Below, piece by piece: positions 1 through 7,724 of a stretch of 49,456 nucleotides of DNA; within the stretch, counting starts at the first letter, position 1, and every line of letters begins with the position of its first letter. The position numbers were made by a program, and so were the translations under genes. Under the pieces are notes generated by a model. That model saw only the letters and a program-made list of their open reading frames with translations. It was not told the DNA's origin and made no database searches. The stretch covers positions 1 through 49,456 of the forward strand of contig NZ_BLAE01000085.1 of NCBI RefSeq assembly GCF_009687865.1, given 5' to 3'. The DNA comes from Acrocarpospora macrocephala (GTDB taxonomy: Bacteria > Actinomycetota > Actinomycetes > Streptosporangiales > Streptosporangiaceae).

Positions 1-332
1 ACCGGGTGCCCTGCCTCCAGCAGCAGATCGACCAGACGGCCGTTCGGTCGTTCGATCGCGATCTGCACGTCGGCGGCGTCGGCGAGTTTGGCCAGGCGGT
101 GGATCAGCATCGCGATCCCGTCCGCGGTGTGGGCGATGGTGAACCGGTCGGCGATCGTCCCGGTGGTGTCCATCACGCAGACGGCGTGGACCTCGGTGGC
201 CCAGTTCAGTCCGGCGAAGAACTGCGCGGGGGGCAGCGAAACGGGCAAAGCGACTCCAGACGGTGGCAGCGACGATCCGGCGGCGACGGGGCCTGCTCCC
301 GGGTGGTCACTAACCGGCGCTCTACGGCGCAT
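1..332 (-). CDS. IS110-family transposase, N-terminal part (cut by the window edge)
   Basis: IS110 transposases are DEDD (RuvC-like) recombinases that move their element with a guide (bridge) RNA. About 110 residues are visible, starting at an ATG at 332-330 behind GGGAG. After a low-complexity leader of about 37 residues the RuvC-like core begins with FFAGLNWATEVHAVCVMD, then a long helix, then AIERPNGRLVDLLLEAGHPV at the edge. The Glu of the second catalytic motif (residue 94) is present. The first catalytic Asp, expected in the G-[IL]-D-W motif, reads Asn (residue 43, codon 206-204). The C-terminal Ser-containing transposase domain lies outside the window. The family call is firm from the motif pattern. 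Whether the copy is active is doubtful because of the Asn. Confidence 0.8.
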   Translation of the reverse strand, partial: MRRRAPVSDHPGAGPVAAGSSLPPSGVALPVSLPPAQFFAGLNWATEVHAVCVMDTTGTIADRFTIAHTADGIAMLIHRLAKLADAADVQIAIERPNGRLVDLLLEAGHP

Positions 333-484
333 CTCCCTGTTGCCGGTCCCAAGCCCCGCGAGAACCGGGGGCGGCGGTGTCATGGAGGCCCTCGAAGAGC
401 GACCGCACAAGGCCGTCACCCCGGCTCCCGCCGGGTTCCAACAACAAGCACCATACGGGTGCCTGTGAGAAGGATGGTGCCCTA
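333..484. other. Gap upstream of the IS110 transposase, with hairpins
   Basis: No gene of its own is visible. In IS110-group elements the non-coding end upstream of the transposase carries the bridge RNA, so this is where one would be. The DNA can fold: cccggc (420-425) pairs with gccggg (430-435), and gcaccat (448-454) pairs with atggtgc (474-480), the latter just before the GTG of the next gene. The element boundary cannot be placed without the other end. The RNA assignment is inference. Confidence 0.3.
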
Positions 485-1531
485 GTGACCGCGAACACCC
501 ACGAAAGGGACACCGCCCAGGCGACCGGCACCGCCGCCCTCGTCCGCCACCAAAGGATCACCATCCACGAGGTGAACACCCGCCTGACCCACCTCCGCAC
601 CGGCCCCCTGGCCGACCGCCTGCCCCATCCCGACAGCCCCGAAGGCCGCAACCTCCGCAGATGGCTGGTCCAACTGATGGCAGCCGAACTCATCGTCCAC
701 CAGGAGACGAACGCTTTTGCCCATGATTCCCCGCTGCTGATCGACCCCGCCCAGAACGCGACAGCACCAGTCGAGCAGGCCGACGGTCAAGCCGCGGAGG
801 CACTTGCCGGTGCGGGCGGGCAAGAAGTAGCGGCTGTTGCCAGCGGACCAGGGCGAGCCGCCGGTCAAGCCGTAGATCGAGCCGTGGAGGAGCCCGCCGG
901 TGCGGGTGGGGCCGTTGTCGGTAGACCGGGGCGAGCCGCCGGTCGAGCTGCGGAGGCGCTTGCCGGTGTGGGCGGGCAAGAAGTAGCGGCCAGTGCCTGC
1001 GATCTGGGGCGAGCCGCCCGTCGAGACGAGGTGATCGGCCTGGACCTCGCGATGCGGACCGGGGGAGTGGCCGCGGCTGTGCTCGCGACCGTTGCGGGTC
1101 GTGCGCTCTTTGAGCGGGTGACCGCTGGGGTGCACGTGGACGAAACCGAAATATCCGGCTATTACGTGCGGAATCCGGATGAGTTTGCTGTGCCGGAGAC
1201 GCGGTGGACGCGGGAGCTCGGTCCGATCCGGCGGGGTGAGCTTGCCGGGGCGATCGAGGATGCCGTCTTTGGGGCGGCCGAAGGAGAGGTCGTTGGCCCG
1301 GTCGACGGGCCTGGGGGGCCGTGGACGCTCACGGTTGAGCGGATTGATGGGGGAGGGCGCAAGCCGTACCAGATGGTGCGGGAAGGGATTGGGCGGGAGC
1401 TTGCGCTGGCGCGGCGGGAGCAGGTGTTCGGGCGGTGGTTGGAGGGCAGGATGGCCGCGTGGGTGCGGCTGTCGCCGGGGTTCGAGCATCCCGGCGATCC
1501 TCGGCAGCCCGACGCCGTCCACCGGCACTAG
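485..1531 (+). CDS. Parvulin (PpiC/SurA)-like peptidyl-prolyl isomerase domain protein
   Basis: A 348-residue protein resembling SurA/PpiC-type foldases. The N-terminal half is helical (VRHQRITIHEVNTRL). The C-terminal part (about 245-330) has the parvulin pattern: ETEISGYYVRNPDEF, then a stretch around FGAAEGEVVGPVDGPGGPWTL, as in rotamase domains where a peptide-binding strand follows 'G.v.gPv.t..G.h...v'. There is no signal peptide or lipobox, so it is probably cytoplasmic, unlike classical SurA. The GTG start at 485 is chosen because AGAAGGA lies 10 bases upstream; the frame is open further back but enters the IS110 end. Residues about 100-185 are a low-complexity Ala/Gly-rich expansion made of three imperfect repeats encoded by direct DNA repeats. 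Only 10 bases separate it from the acyltransferase gene, so they may be co-transcribed. The domain call is moderate; the substrate is unknown. Confidence 0.6.
   Translation: MTANTHERDTAQATGTAALVRHQRITIHEVNTRLTHLRTGPLADRLPHPDSPEGRNLRRWLVQLMAAELIVHQETNAFAHDSPLLIDPAQNATAPVEQADGQAAEALAGAGGQEVAAVASGPGRAAGQAVDRAVEEPAGAGGAVVGRPGRAAGRAAEALAGVGGQEVAASACDLGRAARRDEVIGLDLAMRTGGVAAAVLATVAGRALFERVTAGVHVDETEISGYYVRNPDEFAVPETRWTRELGPIRRGELAGAIEDAVFGAAEGEVVGPVDGPGGPWTLTVERIDGGGRKPYQMVREGIGRELALARREQVFGRWLEGRMAAWVRLSPGFEHPGDPRQPDAVHRH
794..997. repeat. In-frame direct repeats inside the parvulin-like gene
   Basis: Bases 794-841 and 950-997 are near-identical direct copies 156 bases (52 codons) apart, with a more diverged copy between them near 882-930. 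They encode repeats of the type AAEALAGAGGQEVAA / AVEEPAGAGGAVVG / AAEALAGVGGQEVAA, each followed by a GRAA motif. The spacing keeps the frame. Confidence 0.75.
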
Positions 1532-1541
1532 GGTGAGCCTC

Positions 1542-2987
1542 ATGGGACGGCAATTGAGCGCGCTGGACGCGCAGTTCCTCAACTTCGAGACGGCCGCCAA
1601 TCTGGCGCACATCGCCGGGCTGACCGTGCTCGACCCCACATCCGCCCCCGGCGGGGTGGTCACCAAAGCCGGGATCATCGATCTGCTCCGGAAGCGGGCG
1701 CATCTCGCGCCGCCGTTGCGGCGCAGGCTGGTGGAGGTGCCGTTCGGGCTGGATCATCCGTACTGGGCGGAGGACCGCGAGGTCGACTTCGACTACCACG
1801 TGCGGGAGCTCGCGCTGCCCCCGCCCGGCAACGACCACCAGCTCGGCGAGCAGGTCGCCCGGCTGCACGGGCGGCGGCTCGACCGGCGCAAGCCGCTCTG
1901 GGAGCTGTACCTGATCCACGGCCTCGCGGGCGGGCGGGTCGCCATCTACACCAAGGTCCACCACGCCGCCATCGACGGCATCGAGGGCGCCGAGGTGCTC
2001 GCCGCGCTGATGGACCTGACGCCGGAACCCCGCGAGGTCGAGCCCGACGACGAGCCGCTGGAGACCGCGCCGGACCTGCCGGAGATGGTCACCCGGGGGT
2101 TCTCCCGGCTGCTCGACAACCCGTCCGCCGTGCTGCGGTTCGTGAGCAACGCGGTGCCCCGGCTCGACGAGCTGCCGGTCGTCGCGCAGATCCCCGGCGC
2201 GGGCCTGGTGGCGCGGCTCATCCGCGGGCTCGGCTGGACCGGCGACACACCCGGACCGGAACTGCCCGACCTGCCCCGGCTGACCGTGCCGCGCACGCCG
2301 TTCTCCGGGCCGATCACCCCGCACCGGCGGTTCGCGTTCGGTCGGCTGCCGCTGGCCGACGTGAAGAAGGTCAAGAACGCGCACGGGGTCACCGTCAACG
2401 ACGTGGTGATGGCGCTGTGCGCGACCGCGGTCCGCCGCTGGCTGGTCCAGCGCGACGAGCTGCCCGCGGAACCGCTGGTGGTGGGCATCCCGTTCTCCAC
2501 CCGGGGCGAGGCCGACGACGACTCGATCGCCAACCAGGTGCTGCTGGCGACCACGACCATCCCGACGGACGTGGCCGATCCGGTGGCCCGGCTGTCGATC
2601 GTCAGCACCGCGATGGCCGCCGTGAAGGAGCGGTTCTCGGTCGCCCCGGCGACCTGGCTGCTGGAGTTCAGCCAGGCCATGCCCGCCGCGCTCAGCGGCC
2701 TCGCCGACCGGGCCGCGTTCCGCCTGGCCGCCAGGACCGTCCCGGTGATGAACCTGATGATCTCCAACGTGCCGGGACCGCAGCTGCCGCTCTACATCTG
2801 CGGCGCACGCGTGCTCGCCCAGTTCCCCGTCTCGGTGATCACCGACGTCAGCGGCGGCATCAACATCACCGTGTTCTCCTACGACGGCTTCCTGGACGTC
2901 GGAATCGTTGCCGACCGGGAGATGGTGCCCGACATCTGGGACTTCATCGACTACCTGCAGGACGCCCTGACCGAGCTGATGCCCTGA
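1542..2987 (+). CDS. Wax ester synthase / diacylglycerol O-acyltransferase (WS/DGAT)
   Basis: A 481-residue member of the bifunctional WS/DGAT family, which transfers an acyl group from acyl-CoA to diacylglycerol or a fatty alcohol and so makes storage triacylglycerol or wax esters. The catalytic motif HHAAIDG (HHxxxDG) is at 140-146, preceded by the family's PLWE motif at 118-121. The C-terminal half has the conserved NDVVMALCATAVRRWL helix and the MISNVPGPQLPLYICGARV segment typical of actinobacterial Tgs proteins. Length is normal. The ATG at 1542 is chosen because the protein then begins with the family's standard MGRQLSALDAQFL. There is no strong Shine-Dalgarno; a short GGGTGAG lies upstream. 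It follows the parvulin-like gene by 10 bases. Confidence 0.92.
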   Translation: MGRQLSALDAQFLNFETAANLAHIAGLTVLDPTSAPGGVVTKAGIIDLLRKRAHLAPPLRRRLVEVPFGLDHPYWAEDREVDFDYHVRELALPPPGNDHQLGEQVARLHGRRLDRRKPLWELYLIHGLAGGRVAIYTKVHHAAIDGIEGAEVLAALMDLTPEPREVEPDDEPLETAPDLPEMVTRGFSRLLDNPSAVLRFVSNAVPRLDELPVVAQIPGAGLVARLIRGLGWTGDTPGPELPDLPRLTVPRTPFSGPITPHRRFAFGRLPLADVKKVKNAHGVTVNDVVMALCATAVRRWLVQRDELPAEPLVVGIPFSTRGEADDDSIANQVLLATTTIPTDVADPVARLSIVSTAMAAVKERFSVAPATWLLEFSQAMPAALSGLADRAAFRLAARTVPVMNLMISNVPGPQLPLYICGARVLAQFPVSVITDVSGGINITVFSYDGFLDVGIVADREMVPDIWDFIDYLQDALTELMP

Positions 2988-3099
2988 CTTATCGAGAAAT
3001 ATCCGGCACGTCGTGCGTTGGCGCGATCGAGGTGTTTCACCGCTTCGCCAGCCCCGGGGGCGGACGACCTTGGGCATTCGCGCCAACAACGGCTGGGCG

Positions 3100-3300
3100 C
3101 TACTTGATGAAGCATGTGCCTGGCACGGCTCTGCCGAGGACCCCGCCGACACAGCAGTAGCTGCGCACAGCCCGGGCGAACGCTTCGGTCGACTCTTGGG
3201 GCGTGTCTACTTGGCGAAGTATGTGCCCGGCGCGTCTCTGCCGAGGACCCCGCCGACACAGCGGTAGCTGCGCACGCCGCGGGCGAACTCCTCGGTCGAC
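3100..3300 (-). repeat. Tandem duplication of the 3' end of the kinase gene
   Basis: Bases 3207-3300 (the last 31 codons and stop of the kinase gene) are repeated at 3100-3193, offset exactly 107 bases. The real tail reads STEEFARGVRSYRCVGGVLG and the downstream copy STEAFARAVRSYCCVGGVLG. Both end in a TAG. The copy lies beyond the kinase stop and has no start of its own, so it is a non-coding relic. The remaining sequence between 2988 and 3100 shows no gene. Confidence 0.85.
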
Positions 3301-5003
3301 GGCGGTAGCACCGACAGCTGCCATCTGTCGGCCGTGTAGCGCGCGGCCGCCGGCGACCTGGAGGCCATCAGCACGCTCATCGAGCACAGCTTGGCGACCT
3401 TGGGGTGGTCTTCGAGCTCGTTGAGGTTGCTGGTCAGGGCGTCCAGAGGTAAGGGTGAGACGGCGAAGGTCTCCCAGGCGTGTCGGGCCTCGCAGCCCAC
3501 CCGGGGCGCGGTTACCGCGCCCGCGATGGAGACGATGCCGCTCCAGCATTCGGCTTCCTTGACGCAGGCCCCGCCCTCGACGACCGTGGCCGCGCAGCCC
3601 TCGGTGTAGGTTGCCACCTCGATGGTCGGTTTGTCCTGGCCTGTGCCGATGGACTGGCCGATGCCGGGGTTATCGCCGGTGGACCGGATCTCACTGCTCG
3701 CGGGCGGTTCCTTGTCCAGCACCATGTACGCGATACCGCCCGCCAGCGCGAGCGCGAAGATCGTCGCGACCACCGCGAACACGATCGAGGAGTTCCGGGC
3801 AGGCGGCGTCGCCGGAGGCACGACCTTCGGTGTGGTCGGGGAGCGATGCACATCCGCTACGGGATGTTTTCCGCCGGGCGATGTCATCGCATAAGGATGG
3901 GCGACATATCCGGCTTGCCCGGGAGGCGGAGCGTAAGCGGGCGGGCCAGACGGCGAAGCGTAAACGGGAGGACCGGGAGGCGGTCCCGCGAAGCCGCCGG
4001 GACGTCCCGCCTGATTGCCCGGCCCGGGCGGCGGAAACGCCCGCGATCCTGGCGAGGGCGGCGGGAACTCGCGCGACCCTTGCGGGAACTCAGGCCCAGG
4101 TGGCTGCGCGGCGTACTCGCGCTGCCGTTCCGCGGGATTCGCCAGAGCCGCCGGGGCCGGGCCCGCGCTGGTGCCGTCCACGGTCAGCAGGGTGAGAGCG
4201 TCGCGGAAACGCGCCGCCGTCGGAGTCCGGCGGGCCGGATCGCTGGCCATGGCCTCGCGCAGCACGTCCACCAGCGCCACCGGAACGCCCGCGATGTCCG
4301 GAATCGGCTGCCGGTGCAACGCCATGATCACGGCGATGTTGACCACGCCGCTCTGCGGGAACCTGGGCGGCCGCCCGCTCAGCAGCGCGTAGAGGGTGGC
4401 GGCCAGCGCGTACACATCACCGGTCGCGGTCGGCTCGCTCAGATCGAACGCCTCCGGCGGCGCGTACGCGGGCGTCAGCGACTCCCGGGTCACCGACATC
4501 TCGGCGCCCTCACCCGCCGACGGCATCGTGGCCAGCCCGAAGTCCGACAACGCCACCAGCCCGTACGAATTGAGCAGGATGTTGGCCGGTTTCACGTCCC
4601 GGTGCAGCACCCCGGTGGCGTGCGCGGCGGCCAGCGCGTCCGCGATCTTGATGCCGATGTCACGCACCTCGCGCACGCTGAGCGGCCCGTGCTTCCGCAG
4701 CCGGTCGGCCAGCGACCCGCCGGGACACAGCTCCAGCACCATGTACGGACGCCCGTCCGGCAGCACGCCCGCGTCGTACACATCGGCCACATGAGGATGC
4801 CCGGACAGCGCGCCCGCCGAGGTGACCTCGCGCATGAACCGCCGCCGGTCCCGATCCGACACCAGGACCCGGTTGTCGATCTTCAGCGCCACCTCGCGCC
4901 CGACCGCCAGCTGCCTGGCCCGGTAGACGATGCCGAACCCGCCCTGCCCGAGGATGTCGAGCACCTCGTAGCCCTGCACCAGCGGGGCGCCCGCCTCACT
5001 CAT
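3207..5003 (-). CDS. Membrane-anchored Ser/Thr protein kinase (PknB-like)
   Basis: A 598-residue Hanks-type kinase. Gly-rich loop GQGGFGIVYRAR is at 19-30, catalytic Lys41 in VALKI, HRDVKPANIL with H134-R135-D136, DFG at 154-156 and a PPEAF motif near 182. A Pro/Gly-rich juxtamembrane linker (about 300-400) precedes one transmembrane helix (about 405-427). An extracytoplasmic domain of about 170 residues follows with several Cys (TEGCAA, GGACVKEAEC, GCEARHAWE, KLCSMSV). It has no PASTA repeats; the Cys-rich ectodomain is a septum-type sensor common in actinomycete kinases. The ATG at 5003 has AGGAGG at a good distance. The 3' end has a tandem copy downstream. Ligand and substrates are unknown. 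Confidence 0.93.
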   Translation of the reverse strand: MSEAGAPLVQGYEVLDILGQGGFGIVYRARQLAVGREVALKIDNRVLVSDRDRRRFMREVTSAGALSGHPHVADVYDAGVLPDGRPYMVLELCPGGSLADRLRKHGPLSVREVRDIGIKIADALAAAHATGVLHRDVKPANILLNSYGLVALSDFGLATMPSAGEGAEMSVTRESLTPAYAPPEAFDLSEPTATGDVYALAATLYALLSGRPPRFPQSGVVNIAVIMALHRQPIPDIAGVPVALVDVLREAMASDPARRTPTAARFRDALTLLTVDGTSAGPAPAALANPAERQREYAAQPPGPEFPQGSREFPPPSPGSRAFPPPGPGNQAGRPGGFAGPPPGPPVYASPSGPPAYAPPPGQAGYVAHPYAMTSPGGKHPVADVHRSPTTPKVVPPATPPARNSSIVFAVVATIFALALAGGIAYMVLDKEPPASSEIRSTGDNPGIGQSIGTGQDKPTIEVATYTEGCAATVVEGGACVKEAECWSGIVSIAGAVTAPRVGCEARHAWETFAVSPLPLDALTSNLNELEDHPKVAKLCSMSVLMASRSPAAARYTADRWQLSVLPPSTEEFARGVRSYRCVGGVLGRDAPGTYFAK

Positions 5004-5051
5004 GGCCTCCTCCTTGCCAGCGGCACCTTACCGCACCCGAAGGAGACCCGT

Positions 5052-5177
5052 TTATTCACTTTGCTCGGCTTTCACGCCCAGAAGTTTCTCGGCCTCCGTG
5101 TGCAGGGCGTGGATGAGAACCAGGCGCACGCGCAGCTCCGCGTCGCCCGGGTCCTCGGTCGTGATGGGATCGTCCAT
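5052..5177 (-). CDS. Small acidic hypothetical protein (41 aa)
   Basis: A short open frame from ATG 5177-5175 to TAA at 5052, encoding MDDPITTEDPGDAELRVRLV and continuing with a helical segment that ends KAEQSE. It lies between the kinase and the ABC transporter on the same strand and fills a gap otherwise empty. Codon use resembles neighbouring genes and the product looks like a short amphipathic helix with an acidic N-terminus. Upstream, an AT-rich stretch near 5218-5235 could hold a promoter. The Shine-Dalgarno is weak (CCGGA). I do not recognise the family; it is supported by coding character and position only. Confidence 0.4.
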   Translation of the reverse strand: MDDPITTEDPGDAELRVRLVLIHALHTEAEKLLGVKAEQSE

Positions 5178-5243
5178 TCCGGAATGTGGACGCCCCGTCG
5201 GGCCACGTGGTTTGCGCGGTATAACGGTTGTGTATACGAGTGG

Positions 5244-6098
5244 CTACTCACCGAAGCGGGACAACCGGCCCTTGGTGCGGGCGTGGCGGAGGGTCAGGCC
5301 GTACAGCCAGAGGGCGAGCGCCACGTATGCCACGTCGAGGAGCCCGGCGGCGGCGAGCGAGCCCCAGGGGATGGCGCCGCCGTCGAGGACCGTGCGCATG
5401 CCCTCGAAGACGTAGGTGGCCGGGATGACCGCGGCGATCGCCTGGAGGACCTCGGGCAGGACCGACACCGGGTAGAAGACGCCCGCCAGCGGCTGGAAGA
5501 CGAAGACCAGGCTCCAGGCGATGACCTGGGCGCCCTCGCCGAAGCGGAGCACGCAGGAGATCGCCACGAAGGCCAGCGACCAGCCCATCACCATCAGGAC
5601 GGCCATGAACGGCACCAGGCCGATGCCGATGGTGAACAGGCCGAACCCGTACAGCGCGTAGGCGAGGAGCGCCATGAAGGTGATCCCGGCCGCGATCTTG
5701 GTGAGCGAGAAGAGCACCAGGCCGGTCATGTACTCGGCCGGGGTGACCGGGGTGACGTGCACGTTCAGCAGGTTCCTGCTCCAGATCTCCTCCAGGAAGC
5801 CGATCGCGACCTCGTTGGCGGCCCGGTGCAGCACCTGCCAGAGCAGGATCGCGCCCAGCAGCATGGAGACGACGAACGGCACCTTCTGGGCCTGCAGGAA
5901 GAGCGTCAGGTAACCCCACACGACCAGCTCGATCACCGGCCAGAAGACGATCTCGAACACCCGGATCGGGCTGCGCCGCAGCGCCGCCAGGTCCCGCACC
6001 ACGACCCCGCCGACCCGCCTCCGCCGCGCGGCCATGCTCAACGGCGGGTACGCGAGACTCGCCGCACCATCCACGGACATATCGCGACTTATGGTCAT
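5244..6098 (-). CDS. ABC-2 type transporter permease
   Basis: A 284-residue inner membrane protein with about six hydrophobic helices, of the ABC-2 exporter permease family (NodJ/DrrB-like). After a short basic N-terminus (MAARRRRVGGVVVRDLAALRR cut by helix 1) come segments such as VIELVVWGYLTLFL, MLLGAILLWQVL, IAAGITFMALLAYAL, LVPFMAVLMVMGWSLAF and the conserved FQPLAGVFYPVSVLP loop. That loop, P-[LF]-x-G-x-F-[YF]-P, is characteristic of ABC-2 permeases. The ATG at 6098 overlaps the ATPase stop (ATGA), so translation is coupled. With the ATPase it should form a heteromeric exporter; the cargo is unknown. Confidence 0.88.
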   Translation of the reverse strand: MTISRDMSVDGAASLAYPPLSMAARRRRVGGVVVRDLAALRRSPIRVFEIVFWPVIELVVWGYLTLFLQAQKVPFVVSMLLGAILLWQVLHRAANEVAIGFLEEIWSRNLLNVHVTPVTPAEYMTGLVLFSLTKIAAGITFMALLAYALYGFGLFTIGIGLVPFMAVLMVMGWSLAFVAISCVLRFGEGAQVIAWSLVFVFQPLAGVFYPVSVLPEVLQAIAAVIPATYVFEGMRTVLDGGAIPWGSLAAAGLLDVAYVALALWLYGLTLRHARTKGRLSRFGE

Positions 6099-6829
6099 GC
6101 GGGGACCGCGCCTTCCCTGGCGACCTTGAGGAATACCTCTTCCAGGTCGTCCACCCCGAAATCGTCCGCCAGTTCCGTTGCGGTGCCTTGGGCGATGATC
6201 CGCCCGGCGGACACGAAATGGATCCGGTCGCACATGCGCTCTACCTCGCGCATGTTGTGCGAGGTGATCAGCAACGCGGTTCCGGTCTCCCGGGCGACCC
6301 GCACCAGCAGGCCCCTGATCCGGTCGCCCGCGTCCGGGTCGAGCGCCGCCGTGGGCTCGTCCAGGATCAGCAGCCGGGGTTCGTTGATGAGGGCTTTGGC
6401 CAGTTGCACGCGGGTGTGCTGCCCGGAGGAGAGCTCGATCACCTTGCGTCTGGCCAGCGGCCCGATCTCCAGCAGGTCGATGATCTCGCCGACGCGTTCT
6501 CGGGGGCGGCGCAGGCCGTACAGACGGGCGAAAGCGTCCAACACCTCCCGCACATGCAGCACGCCAGGCAAGCCCAGATAGCTCGCCGAGAAATTGACCT
6601 GGCTAAGCACCTCGGTCCGATGCCGGGCCAGATCGAGCCCGAACATACGAACCGTCCCCGAATCCGGGGTGATCAGCCCAAGCAACATATGCAGGGTCGT
6701 CGACTTCCCCGCCCCGTTGGGCCCAAGCAGCCCCGCGATCTCCCCCTGCCCAACCCTGAGGCTGATCCCGTCGACGGCCTGAACGTTCCCGAACCGTTTG
6801 GCGAGATCTTCCGCCTCAAGAATCAGCAC
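6095..6829 (-). CDS. ABC transporter ATP-binding protein (ABC-2 exporter)
   Basis: A 244-residue nucleotide-binding subunit. Walker A is GPNGAGKST, the Q-loop lies around LSQVNFSASYLGL, the signature region reads ELSSGQHTRVQLAKAL, Walker B is LLILDEPTAALD, and the switch His is in LLITSHNMREVE. It belongs to the NatA/CcmA-like group. I chose GTG 6829 because it gives a normal-length protein beginning VLILEAEDLAKRFG. The longer upstream frame runs antisense through an IS630 relic and is not credible. The Shine-Dalgarno is weak. It overlaps the permease by ATGA. Confidence 0.88.
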   Translation of the reverse strand: MLILEAEDLAKRFGNVQAVDGISLRVGQGEIAGLLGPNGAGKSTTLHMLLGLITPDSGTVRMFGLDLARHRTEVLSQVNFSASYLGLPGVLHVREVLDAFARLYGLRRPRERVGEIIDLLEIGPLARRKVIELSSGQHTRVQLAKALINEPRLLILDEPTAALDPDAGDRIRGLLVRVARETGTALLITSHNMREVERMCDRIHFVSAGRIIAQGTATELADDFGVDDLEEVFLKVAREGAVPA

Positions 6830-6881
6830 CCACCCAGCGTGAGCGCTCGCCCTGCCACTCGCAACGCGTTTTCCAGGCGGC

Positions 6882-7078
6882 CGGCGACTCGGCTGAAGCC
6901 CGCAGATCCCGATGCGCCGGGCGGTCGAGCGTGCGAACACCATCTGGGTGAAGGAGACCGGCCCCCAGATAGAAGGTGAGGCCACCGAGCGCGGTGCTCG
7001 GATCAGCTTCGTGGACGAGCTGGGGCAGGATCTACCGGACGCTCACCCAGGAATATGCGGTCAACGCGGGCGACTTCG
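6882..7078 (+). pseudogene. IS630-family transposase relic
   Basis: Plus-strand translation reads RRLG-stop-SPQIPMRRAVER, then ANTIWVKETGPQIEGEATER, GARISFVDELGQDL, ending in a stop near 7078. This matches the linker and second catalytic block of IS630 transposases, whose usual form is 'RLGWSPQ.P.RRA.ER...I..WVKETWPQIE......GA.I.FEDEAGQ.L'. TGA at 6894-6896 stands where the family has Trp (one base change), and the frame is lost after GQDL. Neither the N-terminal helix-turn-helix part nor the last catalytic block is present. It lies between the ABC exporter and a low-GC gene pair, marking an old insertion site. Family match is from memory of motifs. Confidence 0.65.
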
Positions 7079-7085
7079 GTGAGGC

Positions 7086-7724
7086 TCAGAGTTCATCCCG
7101 GGATAGCCAGCCGCCCGGTATCAGGCGAGCCAGTTGTCCCTCCAGATAATCGGAAAGCGGATCACCGCTCGTGCGAAGCTCGTGGTAGATCTTGATAAGA
7201 CGATGCGGGCGTTCCAGTATTTCGTCGAGGCTGTCTTCGAATCGCACGAAACCATCGATCAGTTCGGGGAGCCTCGCGCGGAACTCGTCCAGGCGATCTA
7301 AATGGAACAGGCTGCAGGTGGAGTATTCGCTGACCACCAGGTGGCGCCAGTAGATGTCTCGCTCGACGAAGTAGTCGCGGCTGATGCGCGTGGACAGGTC
7401 GAGGACTTGGGCATGCTCGCCCCTGGCATACCTGATCGCGATGGCGTGGAAAAGCGCGAACTGGTGGCTCGGATCCAACTCCAGCGAGGTGGTGAGTTCG
7501 CTGAGCGCCTCCGCCTGGAGCGTGAATTCCTCGGTGGAGAGCTGGTAAAGACAAAGGCCACGCAGGTAGTGTGCCTCCGCCGATCGGTTGAAGCGGCTTG
7601 TGACCAAGGTGCATTCAGCGAGAGCGGCTTGCCACGCCTGAACCGATTCCGGCGTGTTCCACGCGTCTTCGGCCGCGTCGATGAGACTGTATACGCGCTC
7701 GCCTTCCAGCGGGTCCTCCGGCAT
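7086..7724 (-). CDS. Hypothetical TPR-like helical protein (212 aa)
   Basis: A protein made of paired helices. SAEAHYLRGLCLYQLS and LSELTTSLELDPSHQFALFHAIAI look like two tetratricopeptide-type units (about 45-110), followed by an acidic C-terminal half (RLDEFRARLPELIDGFVRFEDSLDEIL). There is no signal peptide, membrane helix or catalytic motif. The start ATG (7724-7722) overlaps the stop of the upstream gene as TAATG, so the two are translationally coupled. GC content is clearly lower than in the flanking genes, and an IS630 relic adjoins it, suggesting acquisition. Such TPR-like cytoplasmic proteins often act in protein-protein contacts; no function can be assigned. Confidence 0.7.
   Translation of the reverse strand: MPEDPLEGERVYSLIDAAEDAWNTPESVQAWQAALAECTLVTSRFNRSAEAHYLRGLCLYQLSTEEFTLQAEALSELTTSLELDPSHQFALFHAIAIRYARGEHAQVLDLSTRISRDYFVERDIYWRHLVVSEYSTCSLFHLDRLDEFRARLPELIDGFVRFEDSLDEILERPHRLIKIYHELRTSGDPLSDYLEGQLARLIPGGWLSRDEL

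Noticed and set aside
482-1678. 398-residue minus-strand open frame
   Set aside because: Antisense shadow of the parvulin-like gene; Pro/Arg-rich low-complexity translation without any domain.
3480-6581. 1033-residue plus-strand open frame
   Set aside because: Runs antisense through the kinase and ABC genes; the Arg/His/Gly-rich composition is typical of shadow frames in GC-rich DNA.
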